Positions 4,953 through 12,770 of a stretch of 13,926 bases of DNA are shown in pieces. The stretch is from Pseudomonadota bacterium (lineage in GTDB: Bacteria > Pseudomonadota > Alphaproteobacteria > Reyranellales > Reyranellaceae): NCBI GenBank assembly GCA_023436825.1, contig JAEZHS010000678.1, forward strand, positions 1 to 13,926, in the 5' to 3' direction. Position 1 is the first letter of the stretch. Every line of letters starts with the position of its first letter. The notes beneath the pieces were generated by a model. It was not told where the DNA came from and did not search any database. It worked only from the letters and a program-made list of their open reading frames with translations. A program made the position numbers and the translations under genes.

Positions 4953-6113
4953 TCAACCCCAGAGCCGCTTGCTCGCGATCGCCGCGCCATCGCGCATCGC
5001 TTCGAGCTTGGCCCAGACCACGTCCTCCGAGACCTGCGTGTCGCCGACGATGGTGCCGAAGCCGCAATCGGTCCCGGCCATGACGCGCTCGCGGTCGCCG
5101 ACGGCGCGCACGGCGCGCTCCAGCCGCTCGGCGATCACCTGCGGGTGCTCGACGTAGTTGTGCGTCGATTCGACGACGCCGCAGACCAGGGTCATGCGAT
5201 CGGGCAGCTTCTGGGTGCGGAAGGCGTCGACCTCGTGGCTGTGACGCGCATTGGCGAAGGGCAGGCAGAGCGCGCCGGCCTTCACCTGGAAGCAGACCGG
5301 CAGCACGTCGGGCGCCGGTACGTCGTTCACGTGCGGGCTGTCGCGGTTGCCCCAGCAGGCGTGGAAGCGCACGCGCTCGGCCGGGATGCCGGCCAGCGCC
5401 TCGTTCAGCGCGGCGACATGCATCTCCATCGCCTCGATGAACTTCGGCAGCGGCTCGTCCTGGAAGTAGCCGGCGCGCTCGATGCCGATGTCGGGCGAGT
5501 CGATCTGCAGCACATGCCCCTGCGCGACGATGAACTCGTATTCCTGTCTGAGTTCGCGGGCGAGGGCGAAGACGTAGGCCTCGTGGCTGTCGTAGTGCTG
5601 GTTCTGCAGCGAGCAGGCGGCGAAGCCGGGCGAGACGGCGGTGACGAAGGTTTCCGTGAAGCGCTTCGTCTGGCGCCCCAGCGCGCGGGCGAAGGCGTCG
5701 AGTTCGGCCTTCGCACCGTCCAGGTTCTCGTAGCGCACCGGGCCGATCGCGGCCGGGAAGCCGTAGACGTTGAGCCGGCGCACGCCGCGCGCCTGGTAGC
5801 TCTGCCACCACTTGGGAAAGTGCTGCATGTCGAGGATCGGCCGGCGCTTCGACTGGCCGCCGAAGCCCGACATGCGCCCGGTGATGTAGCCGAAGAAGGT
5901 CGAGCGCGGCATCTCGCCGTCGTTGCCGACATCGATGCCGCAGTCGAGCTGGCGGCGCACGATCAGGTGCATCGCCTCGTCGGTCAGCGCCGGGATTCGC
6001 GTGGCGTCAACAGGCTTGCCCTCGGCCTGGGCGACCAGCAGGTCGGCCAGCATGTCCGGCCGCGGCAGGCTGCCCATGTGGGTGGTCAGGATGCGATCCG
6101 TGCTGCGTTTCAT
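4953..6113 (-). CDS. MetE C-terminal-like zinc-dependent methyl/alkyltransferase
   Basis: This 386-residue protein corresponds to only the catalytic (C-terminal) barrel of cobalamin-independent methionine synthase. Such short forms transfer methyl or alkyl groups to a thiol; the family also includes epoxyalkane:coenzyme M transferases. Visible signatures are ILTTHMGSLPRP at the N-terminus (8-19), IDVGNDGEMPR (60-70), FHACWGN (250-256) with zinc ligands H251 and C253, possibly E294, and AGTDCGFG (347-354) with zinc ligand C350. There is no N-terminal folate-binding half, so it is probably not a housekeeping methionine synthase. The start is ATG 6113; a TTG at 6140 would only add nine unconserved residues. 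No clear Shine-Dalgarno is seen. It follows the LysR gene by 66 bases on the same strand. The methyl or alkyl donor is unknown. Confidence 0.82.
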   Translation of the reverse strand: MKRSTDRILTTHMGSLPRPDMLADLLVAQAEGKPVDATRIPALTDEAMHLIVRRQLDCGIDVGNDGEMPRSTFFGYITGRMSGFGGQSKRRPILDMQHFPKWWQSYQARGVRRLNVYGFPAAIGPVRYENLDGAKAELDAFARALGRQTKRFTETFVTAVSPGFAACSLQNQHYDSHEAYVFALARELRQEYEFIVAQGHVLQIDSPDIGIERAGYFQDEPLPKFIEAMEMHVAALNEALAGIPAERVRFHACWGNRDSPHVNDVPAPDVLPVCFQVKAGALCLPFANARHSHEVDAFRTQKLPDRMTLVCGVVESTHNYVEHPQVIAERLERAVRAVGDRERVMAGTDCGFGTIVGDTQVSEDVVWAKLEAMRDGAAIASKRLWG

Positions 6114-6179
6114 GCCGTCAACCAGGATCCAGATTAGCAATGCCCGACACCCTTCGCGAGTCGCGTTCGAGCCGCCGGA

Positions 6180-7187
6180 TCATCGCGCTCGCCGTTTCGA
6201 GTGCGACTTGCGATCGGGCTGCCGCGCCGCCCGGGCCTTAGGGCGTACGAGCTTTTCGAACTGCTCTTTGGTGCGCTGTTCTCCAGAGGCCGTCGTTGCC
6301 CGCAGGAAGCGTGTGACGACATTGGCGAACACTTCCACGCGGCGCGGCGGATGGGCATTGGCATGGATCACCCAGACGCCCAGCTTGCCGCCGCCCGCCG
6401 GAAGGCTCTCGTAGTCCGACAGCAGTTGGACGAGCAGCCCCGCGCGAATGTCGGCCGTGGGCAGCGGCCCGCCCAAATGAGCGATCCCCAGTCCCTCGAT
6501 CGCCATCGTGCGAAGCAGCAGCCAGCTGTTCGTCTGCACGTACGCGTCGGGCTTGAACTCGGTCACGACGCCGGCCTTCGAGCGCAGTCGCCATACCGAT
6601 TCGACCAGGGAACCGTGGACGAGGCATCGGTGGTGATCGAGATCGGCCGGCGTTCGCACCGCGGCATGGCTCTTGATGTAGGAAGGAGAGGCGCAGACGA
6701 AGCGGCGGTAGTCATAGGCGCGTCGGCCGACCAGATCGGCCCTGGGCGACATGCCGGCATGGATGGCGAGATCGCAAGGGCCATCGAGCTCTCCCGGCGG
6801 GTAGTCGCTCGTGAGCACATCGATGGTGATCTCGGGAAAGTCGCGCGAGAACTGCCTCAGTATGTCCGGCAGGTAGGAGGAGGCGACCCAGGCATCCATT
6901 GCCACCCGCACGCGGCCGCGCGGTACCGACTGCAACGCCCCGAGCATTTCCCGCAGTCTGGTCTCCCGCTGCAGCGACTCTTCGGCCCACCGCAGATACA
7001 CCCGGCCGGCCTCGGTCAAGGCAAGCGAGCGGGTCGAGCGGCTGACCAGGGTGACTCCGAGGTCCGCCTCGGCGCGGGCGAGATGACGGCTGGCTATCGA
7101 CGGCGACATTTTGCGACGGCGGGCGGCAGCCGCCAGGCTGCCCGTCGCGGCGATGTCGGCGAACAACGCCGGAAAGTCGGATGACAT
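6180..7187 (-). CDS. LysR-type transcriptional regulator
   Basis: This is a 335-residue DNA-binding regulator. The N-terminal winged helix-turn-helix spans about residues 1-60, with the LysR pattern GSLAAAARRRKMSPSIASRHLARAEADLGVTLVSRSTRSLALTEAG. A linker helix follows (about 65-90). The substrate-binding domain starts near RVRVAMDAW and includes FPEITIDVLTSDYP, the effector-pocket region typical of CrgA/DmlR-like members. The C-terminal tail is unusually basic (KARAARQPDRKSHSKRRAR) and makes the protein longer than the usual 300 residues. ATG 7187 is chosen because it opens the HTH without extra residues. The gene is divergent from the amidohydrolase-led cluster, the classic layout of a LysR regulator and its target, with a palindrome in between. 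The effector is unknown but is likely a pathway intermediate. Confidence 0.9.
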   Translation of the reverse strand: MSSDFPALFADIAATGSLAAAARRRKMSPSIASRHLARAEADLGVTLVSRSTRSLALTEAGRVYLRWAEESLQRETRLREMLGALQSVPRGRVRVAMDAWVASSYLPDILRQFSRDFPEITIDVLTSDYPPGELDGPCDLAIHAGMSPRADLVGRRAYDYRRFVCASPSYIKSHAAVRTPADLDHHRCLVHGSLVESVWRLRSKAGVVTEFKPDAYVQTNSWLLLRTMAIEGLGIAHLGGPLPTADIRAGLLVQLLSDYESLPAGGGKLGVWVIHANAHPPRRVEVFANVVTRFLRATTASGEQRTKEQFEKLVRPKARAARQPDRKSHSKRRAR

Positions 7188-7336
7188 GGCGCTCGGCTTT
7201 CATTCGTTCGTTTTCAGCACGACTGTCGTGTAGTTCTCGTTCTTTCGCAAGGACCCCGGCTGCGCCTAATCAGGCGAAACAACGCCGCCGGCCCGCGAGG
7301 AGGCGGCTTAGCGGGACGAACGCAAAGGACACCGTC
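7188..7336. promoter_or_regulatory. Divergent control region between lysR and the catabolic cluster
   Basis: These 149 bases should hold both promoters. The clearest element is the palindrome CACGAC-T-GTCGTG at 7218-7230. A second, weaker inverted repeat is CGCCT-AATC-AGGCG at 7263-7276. No consensus -35/-10 pair is obvious on either strand, as is usual for an activator-dependent promoter. The amidohydrolase start has AAAGGA about eight bases upstream. Confidence 0.5.
7218..7230. promoter_or_regulatory. Palindrome CACGAC-T-GTCGTG, candidate LysR operator
   Basis: Perfect six-base arms around one base lie 31 bases from the lysR start and 107 bases before the amidohydrolase start. The palindrome does not fit the strict T-N11-A consensus of LysR sites, so the link to this regulator is inferred from position only. 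Confidence 0.4.
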
Positions 7337-8566
7337 ATGCCAACCACGGACAAAGTGTTTCTCGCGTCCGCCGACGGCCACGTCGGCGCGCCGACCGAGG
7401 ATTACAAGCAGTATCTCGAGAAGAGGCATTTCCAGCCGTTCGAGGACTATCTCGCCCGGCACCAATGGCTATGGTCGCCGGCGCACAAGGAGACCATGCT
7501 GTCGCCGAACCTGCACGACAGGATGCGCACGGTCGATACGTACGACAACAACCGCGGGTCGCCGATCGTCTGGGACGCCTCGTATCGCCTGAAGGAGTAC
7601 GACCGCGAAGGCATACTCGCGGAAGTTCTCGTGCCCGACGACCAGAACAGCAACGACCCGCCGTTCGGATCGGGACTGGCCACCGGCGCCGTCGCCGGCA
7701 GCAGCGACGAGCACTATCCCCCGGAGTGGCAGCGCATCGGCGCGCGCGCCTACAACCGATGGCTCGCCGACTTCTGCTCCGCCGACCGTTCGCGGTTGCT
7801 CGGTCTTACCATCCTGGGCTCGCTCGACGACATCGACTGGTGCGTGGCGGAGATAAAGCGCGCCTACGAGTCCGGACTGACGACGGGCGTGCTGCTGCCG
7901 CTCGAATACTATCTGCCGCTCTATCATCACCCGCGGTACGACCCGCTCTGGGAAGTGCTGCAGGAGCTCGACCTCAGTGTCGTGTGCCACATCTCCAAGG
8001 GCGGACCGCAGTGGGTCGGCAACGATCCCTGGGTCATCTCGCGGGTCTGGGCGATCGAGGCGCGCTGGTTTGCGCAACGCCCGCTGTGGTGCCTGATCGT
8101 CGGCGGTGTGCTCGAGCGCTTCCCGCGCCTGCGGCTGGTGTTCACCGAGTTCGGTACCCAGTGGGTGCCGCAGACGCTCGAGCTGCTCGACCGCTACACG
8201 ATCACGGACAAGTCGGTGATGGCCGACTCGACCTGCAAGTACCCGCTGACGATGACGCCGAGCGAGTATTTCAGGCGCCAGTGCTACGTCGCCTATTCCG
8301 GGCTGGTCAGCCGCCAGGACCTCGAAGGCGAGCGGTTCAGCTCGGTGCCCAACGTTGTCTGGGGGGCCGATATCGGCCACGGCGAGGGCACCTGGCCGTC
8401 CGGGCTCGATCAATTGCGCACGCTGGTCCAGGGCCTGCCCGAGAAGCCGATGCGCAAATATCTCGGCGAGGATCTGCATCGTGCCTTCCCGGTCGTGGGC
8501 CGCGACTACGGCGCCCTTCTTCAGCGCATCGCTCCCAGCGCCGGCCGGCTCGGCCTCGTCGCCTGA
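7337..8566 (+). CDS. Amidohydrolase family metal-dependent hydrolase/decarboxylase
   Basis: This 409-residue TIM-barrel enzyme is of the amidohydrolase-2 (ACMSD-like) type, which hydrolyses C-N, C-O or C-C bonds or decarboxylates aromatic-derived acids. Metal-site signatures are SADGHVG (11-17) with D13 and H15, a histidine in VVCHISKGG (H218), the FTEFGTQWVP segment (269-278) and GADIGHGEGTWP (343-354), where D345 is the conserved aspartate. YHHPRYDPLW (196-205) is also typical of the group. ATG 7337 is preferred over earlier in-frame starts because conservation begins there and AAAGGA precedes it. It is the first gene of the plus-strand cluster, divergent from lysR. A cupin gene follows after 21 bases. 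It may carry out an early opening or decarboxylating step; the substrate is unknown. Confidence 0.85.
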   Translation: MPTTDKVFLASADGHVGAPTEDYKQYLEKRHFQPFEDYLARHQWLWSPAHKETMLSPNLHDRMRTVDTYDNNRGSPIVWDASYRLKEYDREGILAEVLVPDDQNSNDPPFGSGLATGAVAGSSDEHYPPEWQRIGARAYNRWLADFCSADRSRLLGLTILGSLDDIDWCVAEIKRAYESGLTTGVLLPLEYYLPLYHHPRYDPLWEVLQELDLSVVCHISKGGPQWVGNDPWVISRVWAIEARWFAQRPLWCLIVGGVLERFPRLRLVFTEFGTQWVPQTLELLDRYTITDKSVMADSTCKYPLTMTPSEYFRRQCYVAYSGLVSRQDLEGERFSSVPNVVWGADIGHGEGTWPSGLDQLRTLVQGLPEKPMRKYLGEDLHRAFPVVGRDYGALLQRIAPSAGRLGLVA

Positions 8567-8587
8567 ACGAGGGAAGAGGAGGCGATC

Positions 8588-8998
8588 ATGACGCAGGCGA
8601 TTGCGCCCGGCCCGGTGGTGCTCGGTGATCCCGGCACCTTGCTGTTCGAGAACGAAAGGATTCGCGTCTGGGAACTCGTCATGAAGCCCGGCGAGATCTG
8701 CAATTGGCATGTCCATGAGTACGACCATCTGCTGATCGTCATGGAGGGTGCTTCGATCGAGGCCTGGCGGGCTGACGGCAGCACCGCCACGCTCGATATT
8801 CCGGACAACCAGGTCCTCTATATCCCGCGTACCGAACAGCCCGAGATCGCCCGCAATGCCTCGACGTCGAAAACGCTCCGCGAGTTGATCATCGACCTGA
8901 AGGACGATCATGCCGAGCCGACGGCGCGTGCGCTGTTGCGGTTCTTCCAGCCCGGCACGGCGACCACGTCGCGCCCGCTTCCCGGGAGTCCGTCATGA
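8588..8998 (+). CDS. Cupin domain protein with an altered second motif
   Basis: This 136-residue single-domain cupin is probably a metal-binding auxiliary enzyme or ligand-binding protein of the pathway. Motif 1 is WHVHEYDHLLIVMEG (40-54), with H41, H43 and H47; H47 stands where a glutamate is usual. Motif 2 reads YIPRTEQPEIARN (78-90), so the usual PH...N histidine is replaced by E86. The metal site, if kept, would be three His plus Glu in an unusual order. The ribosome-binding site GAGGAGG precedes ATG 8588. Its stop overlaps the next start (ATGA at 8995-8998), which indicates translational coupling with the enolase-superfamily gene. The unconserved tail after residue 120 is rich in Pro, Thr and Ser. 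Confidence 0.8.
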   Translation: MTQAIAPGPVVLGDPGTLLFENERIRVWELVMKPGEICNWHVHEYDHLLIVMEGASIEAWRADGSTATLDIPDNQVLYIPRTEQPEIARNASTSKTLRELIIDLKDDHAEPTARALLRFFQPGTATTSRPLPGSPS

Positions 8999-10086
8999 AG
9001 ATCACCAGCGTCGAGGTCGGCACCTACATGATGCCGCGTCACGTGCCGCGTGGATATGAGGGGCGTCGCTGGGAAGTCCTGCCCACTGTCGTCGCCCATT
9101 TGCGCACCGCCACCGGCATCGAAGGCATCGGTCACACGATCACGCTCAATCACGAGTTCCCCCGGTCCCTCGCGACGATGGTCGGCGAGATCGGCGAGCT
9201 CATGATCGGACAGGATCCGCGCCGAACCGAGCAGGCCCTGTCGAAAGTCATCTACCCCGCGAACTGGGTCGGGCCGGGCGGCCTGCTCAATATCGCCGCC
9301 TGTGCGATCGACATCGCACTGTGGGACATCGTCGGAAAGGACCTCGGCCAGCCCTTGTGGCGCCTCCTTGGCGGCGCCAATGACCGGATTCGCGTGTACG
9401 ACAGCGGCAGCCTGATCGGCGTAGACGTCGAGACGCTGCAGCGCGGCGCGGAGAGCGCGTTGAAGGCCGGCTATCGGGCGATGAAGATGCGCCCCGGCGG
9501 GGATCGCCATGGCCGGGTCAAGGATACCGTCGCCCGGGTGCGTGCGATCCGCGACGTCATCGGCTACGACGTCGACCTTCTTTACGACGTCAACCAGACC
9601 TGGACGCCGTCGCGCGCCATCCGCGCGGGTCGCGCGCTCGAGGAGTTCGAGCTGTTCTGGATCGAGGATCCTACCCTGATGCACGACGTTGCGGGGCAGG
9701 CCGCGGTTGCCCGTGCGCTCGACGTGCCGATCTGCTCGGGCGAGTACCATTACGACATGCCGGCGCTGCTCAAGCTCCTGGAGGCGCGGGCCGTCGACTA
9801 CCTCATGGTCGACATGATGCGCATGGGCGGCATCACCCAGTTCCGGAAGGTCGCCGCCATGGCCGAGGCCTTCGGCGTGCCGGTCGCCAGCCATCTGATC
9901 CCCGAGGTGTTCTGTCACTGCATTGCCGCCATCCCCAACGGGCTGATCGTCGAGGGCATGCCCTGGACCCAGGGCCTGTTCCGCGGGCTGCCCGAGCTGG
10001 CCGACGGCAAGCTGGTCCTGACCGAGCGCCCGGGCCACGGGCTCGAGCTCGATCCCGACGCCGTCAAGAAGCACCGCGTGGGCTAG
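8995..10086 (+). CDS. Mandelate racemase/muconate lactonizing enzyme family protein
   Basis: This 363-residue enolase-superfamily enzyme of the mandelate-racemase subgroup uses a divalent metal to remove a proton alpha to a carboxylate, usually to dehydrate a sugar acid or racemise a hydroxy acid. Metal ligands are D198 (YDVNQ), E224 (WIEDP) and E250 (SGE). The His-Asp dyad is H300 (ASHLIPE) and D273 (MVDMMR), and E320 (VEGMPW) is the expected third-shell acid. The second-strand motif is K164-M-R166 where the classic enzymes have K-x-K, so the S-face base may be altered. The capping domain is residues 1-125 or so, with RGYEGRRW as its flexible-loop region. The start overlaps the cupin stop by four bases. 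A ketopantoate-reductase-like gene follows after six bases. Acid-sugar dehydratase is the likeliest role; the substrate is unproven. Confidence 0.88.
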   Translation: MKITSVEVGTYMMPRHVPRGYEGRRWEVLPTVVAHLRTATGIEGIGHTITLNHEFPRSLATMVGEIGELMIGQDPRRTEQALSKVIYPANWVGPGGLLNIAACAIDIALWDIVGKDLGQPLWRLLGGANDRIRVYDSGSLIGVDVETLQRGAESALKAGYRAMKMRPGGDRHGRVKDTVARVRAIRDVIGYDVDLLYDVNQTWTPSRAIRAGRALEEFELFWIEDPTLMHDVAGQAAVARALDVPICSGEYHYDMPALLKLLEARAVDYLMVDMMRMGGITQFRKVAAMAEAFGVPVASHLIPEVFCHCIAAIPNGLIVEGMPWTQGLFRGLPELADGKLVLTERPGHGLELDPDAVKKHRVG

Positions 10087-10092
10087 GTCGCC

Positions 10093-11085
10093 GTGCGCTA
10101 CGTCATCTACGGTACCGGAGCGATCGGTGGCATCGTCGGTGCGCGGCTGCAGGCGGCGGGGCAGCAAGTCGTCTTCATTGCCCGCGGCCGCACCCTGGAT
10201 GCGTTGCGGCGCGACGGTCTTACGCTGCGGACGGCGGTTGATCGCCGGACCTTCAAGGTCGACTGCGTCGCTACTCCCGCGGAAGCCGACATTTCGGCCG
10301 ACGATGCCATCATCCTGGCAACGAAGAGCCAGGATACGGTTGGCGCCCTCGGCGATCTCGCGGCGTGTGCCCCGGCCCGGGTGCCGGTGTTCTGCGCGCA
10401 GAATGGCGTCGCCAACGAACGCCTGGCATTGCGCTACTTCGGCAACGTCTACGGCATGTTCGTCTACATCTTCGGCCTTCACCTCGAGCCCGGTGTCGTG
10501 CAGTGCTACACCAGCCCGAGCTACGGCGTGCTGGATTTCGGTCGCTTTCCGGGCGGCGCCGATGAGATCGGCCAGCGCACGATGGCGCATCTCGCGGCCG
10601 CCGGATTCGACACCCTCGGCCGCAGTGACATCATGAGGTGGAAGTACGGTAAGCTGCTGGCCAACCTGGCCAACGTGCTGCATGCCGCATGCGGCCCGAA
10701 CGCGGCATTCAACGACATCCTCGATCAGGCGCGCAGCGAGGGCGAGGCATGCCTTCGCGCGGCCGGCATCGCCTATGCCGGCGCCGACGAGCGCGCGCAG
10801 CGCATCGCGGCAATCCAGCCGCTCAAGACGATCGACGGCGCGCCATTCCCCGGCGGGTCGTCCTGGCAGAGCCTTGCGCGGGGGACAGGCAGCATCGAGA
10901 CCGATTTCCTGAACGGCGAGATCGCGCTGCTCGGCCGCCTTCATGGCGTGCCGACGCCGGTGAACGAGATGCTGCAGGCCCTCAGCCGGAGCTTGCTGCA
11001 GGAGAAGAAGCGCCCGGCTTCGTTTTCGCCGGACAATGTTCGTTCGCTGCTGGCGCGGGGCGTTCAGGCCGCGGCTGCGGCCTGA
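10093..11085 (+). CDS. Ketopantoate reductase (ApbA/PanE) family protein
   Basis: This is a 330-residue NAD(P)H-dependent 2-oxoacid/2-hydroxyacid oxidoreductase. The Rossmann motif GTGAIGG (7-13) opens the protein, AQNGV (102-106) is the conserved Asn block, and W183-KYGK187-LLAN carries the catalytic lysine. The C-terminal domain has SSWQSLARGTGSIETDFLNG (256-275), a clear version of the family SSxxQDxxxGRxTExDxxNG pattern with E269. GTG 10093 is used because the Rossmann strand begins at once. There is no strong Shine-Dalgarno, and the gene starts six bases after the previous stop, so coupled translation is likely. In a catabolic cluster it more probably interconverts a pathway 2-oxo acid and hydroxy acid (as in D-mandelate dehydrogenases of this family) than makes pantothenate. 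No panB or panC is nearby. Confidence 0.85.
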   Translation: MRYVIYGTGAIGGIVGARLQAAGQQVVFIARGRTLDALRRDGLTLRTAVDRRTFKVDCVATPAEADISADDAIILATKSQDTVGALGDLAACAPARVPVFCAQNGVANERLALRYFGNVYGMFVYIFGLHLEPGVVQCYTSPSYGVLDFGRFPGGADEIGQRTMAHLAAAGFDTLGRSDIMRWKYGKLLANLANVLHAACGPNAAFNDILDQARSEGEACLRAAGIAYAGADERAQRIAAIQPLKTIDGAPFPGGSSWQSLARGTGSIETDFLNGEIALLGRLHGVPTPVNEMLQALSRSLLQEKKRPASFSPDNVRSLLARGVQAAAAA

Positions 11086-11105
11086 CAGCAACCAGGAGAG
11101 ACGCA

Positions 11106-11420
11106 ATGCCTACCCATGGCCATGTCGTGCGGTTCCGCGCCAAGCCCGGCAAGCGCGACGAAGTGATCAAGGTCCTCGCGCCGATGTTCGAGGAAGTGAA
11201 GAAGGAACCCGGCACGCTGCTCTATCTCATGCACGTCTCGCAGACCGAGCCGGACGCCGTCTGGTTCTACGAGCGTTACGTCGACGAGGCGGCATTCGAG
11301 GTCCATCGCACCAGCGCCACCCATGACGCAGTCCTGGAGGCGTTGAAGCCGCTGGTCGCCTGGCCGCCGGAGATTCATTGGCTGGACCTGCTGGACAGCA
11401 AGGGCCTGCCGAAACCTTAG
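11106..11420 (+). CDS. ABM-domain (putative quinol monooxygenase type) protein
   Basis: This is a 104-residue ferredoxin-like dimeric alpha/beta-barrel protein of the antibiotic biosynthesis monooxygenase family. The fold is seen in strand HVVRFRAKPGKRDE (6-19), a helix ending in KKEPGTLLYLMH (33-44), strand AVWFYERYVDEAAFEVH (52-68) with the hallmark W/E-x-Y-x-D-E-x-A-x-x-x-H, and a final IHWLDLL. Such small enzymes oxygenate quinols without a cofactor or detoxify reactive intermediates. ATG 11106 is supported by AGGAGAG at 11093-11099; a longer upstream reading would only overlap the preceding gene. It lies 20 bases after the reductase gene, within the same transcription unit. It is unlike the ABM-like protein at 1213 at sequence level. 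Confidence 0.85.
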   Translation: MPTHGHVVRFRAKPGKRDEVIKVLAPMFEEVKKEPGTLLYLMHVSQTEPDAVWFYERYVDEAAFEVHRTSATHDAVLEALKPLVAWPPEIHWLDLLDSKGLPKP

Positions 11421-11485
11421 AGCCTTTGGCGCCGGCGGTAGCCGCGCTGCGCAAGGGCAACCGTTCAACTGGGAGGAGGGTGACA

Positions 11486-12718
11486 ATGACAAAGGCAACT
11501 GGGACAAAAGCAATTGGAAGGCGTGCGTTCGGGGTTGGGTCTGTCCTGGCCGCATCCATGATCGGCAGCCGCGTGCGTGCGGCATCGCCGGGCGTCAAGA
11601 TCGGCCTCCTTTCGGATTTCTCCGGGGTCTATGCCGATTCGAGCGGCAGGGGCTCCCTCGATGCCATCCAGATGACGGTCGAGGAATTCGGCGGGCAGTT
11701 GCTCGGCAATCCGGTGCAGGTTGTTTTCGGCGATCACCAGAACAAGGCCGACGTCGGGGCCACGATCGCTCGCCGCTGGCTCGATCGCGAGGATGTCGAC
11801 GTCATCGTCGACGTGAACAGCTCGGCGGTCGCCTTTGCCGTCAAGGATCTCGTCCAGGAGAAGAACAAGCTCGCGCTGTTCGTGGGCGCGGGAAGCTCCG
11901 ACATCACGGGCAAGTACTGCTCGCCCAACACCGTGCAGACGCTTTTCGACACGAGTGCGCTGGTCCGGTCGACAGTGAAGGCGATGAACAAGCTTCATGG
12001 TCCGAAGAGCTGGTTCTTCCTCACCGGCGATTTCGCGTTCGGCCACGCGCTGGAAAAGGATGCGCGTGCCCTCATCGAGGCTACCGGTGGAAAGGTCGTC
12101 GGCCGGGTGCTCGTCCCGCTCAACACCACCGACTTTTCGTCCTTCCTGCTGCAGGCCCAGTCATCCAAGGCCGACCTGATCGGCGTCGCGGTCGCCGGTC
12201 ACGACCTCGCCCGCGCCGTGACGCAGGGGGTGGAGTTCGGGCTCACTCCCAAGCAGCAGTTCGTTGCCTCGGTCGTGACCGAGCACGATATTTACAGCAT
12301 CGGCCCCAAGGCGGCAGAAGCCATGACCTTCTCCTCGCCGTTCTATTGGGATCTGGACGACAAGACGCGTGACTGGTCGAAGCGCTTCATCGCTCGCACG
12401 AAGAAGTACCCGACCATGACACAGGCCGGGAATGCCTCGGCGGTGCTGCACTATCTGAAGGCCGTGCGCGCGGCCGAGACCAAGGAGGCCGGCGCGGTGA
12501 TGGCCAAGATGAAGGAAATGCCGGTCGACGACTTCATGACGAAGTCGGCGCCTCTGCGCATCGACGGCCGGGTCGAACGCGAGATGCACATCTTCCGGGG
12601 CAAGGGTCCCGCCGAAACCAAGGGCGGCTGGGACATCTACAAGTACATCTCGACGAACTCGGGCGCGGACGCCGTGCGCCCGCTGAACGAAGGAGGCTGT
12701 CCGCTCGTCAGGTCCTGA
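11486..12718 (+). CDS. LivK-type ABC transporter substrate-binding protein, Tat-exported
   Basis: This 410-residue periplasmic binding protein is of the branched-chain amino acid/amide (Peripla_BP_6) type. The N-terminus has a twin arginine (R12-R13 in GRRAFGVGS), a hydrophobic stretch and a VRA-AS cleavage site near residue 32, so export as a folded protein by Tat is likely. The mature part begins VKIGLLSDFSGVYADSSG, the family's ligand-loop start. It also has DVIVDVNSSAVAFAV (about 107-121), KSWFFLTGDFAFGHALEKDA (about 173-192) and a C-terminal IYKYIS strand. GGAGGAGGG directly upstream supports ATG 11486. No permease or ATPase genes are visible, so partners must lie elsewhere or beyond the right edge. 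In related clusters such proteins bind aromatic acids or other carboxylates; the ligand here is unknown. Confidence 0.9.
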   Translation: MTKATGTKAIGRRAFGVGSVLAASMIGSRVRAASPGVKIGLLSDFSGVYADSSGRGSLDAIQMTVEEFGGQLLGNPVQVVFGDHQNKADVGATIARRWLDREDVDVIVDVNSSAVAFAVKDLVQEKNKLALFVGAGSSDITGKYCSPNTVQTLFDTSALVRSTVKAMNKLHGPKSWFFLTGDFAFGHALEKDARALIEATGGKVVGRVLVPLNTTDFSSFLLQAQSSKADLIGVAVAGHDLARAVTQGVEFGLTPKQQFVASVVTEHDIYSIGPKAAEAMTFSSPFYWDLDDKTRDWSKRFIARTKKYPTMTQAGNASAVLHYLKAVRAAETKEAGAVMAKMKEMPVDDFMTKSAPLRIDGRVEREMHIFRGKGPAETKGGWDIYKYISTNSGADAVRPLNEGGCPLVRS

Positions 12719-12770
12719 GCACCGACGAGCATCAAGCGGCTCGCCCTAGACTCACCTTCAGTCACTCCGA

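Noticed and set aside
5145..6137. A 330-residue open frame on the plus strand
   Set aside because: It is antisense to the MetE-like gene, whose zinc motifs are on the minus strand; the composition is that of a shadow frame.
7469..8911. A 480-residue open frame on the minus strand
   Set aside because: It is antisense to the amidohydrolase and cupin genes and has no recognisable motif of its own.
10689..11105. An N-terminal extension of the ABM protein into the preceding gene
   Set aside because: It would overlap the reductase gene almost to its middle. ATG 11106 has its own AGGAGAG and starts at the domain boundary.
8908..11106. A 732-residue open frame on the minus strand
   Set aside because: It lies opposite three genes with clear family motifs. 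Its low-complexity Arg/Asp/His/Leu composition is the usual antisense shadow of GC-biased codons.
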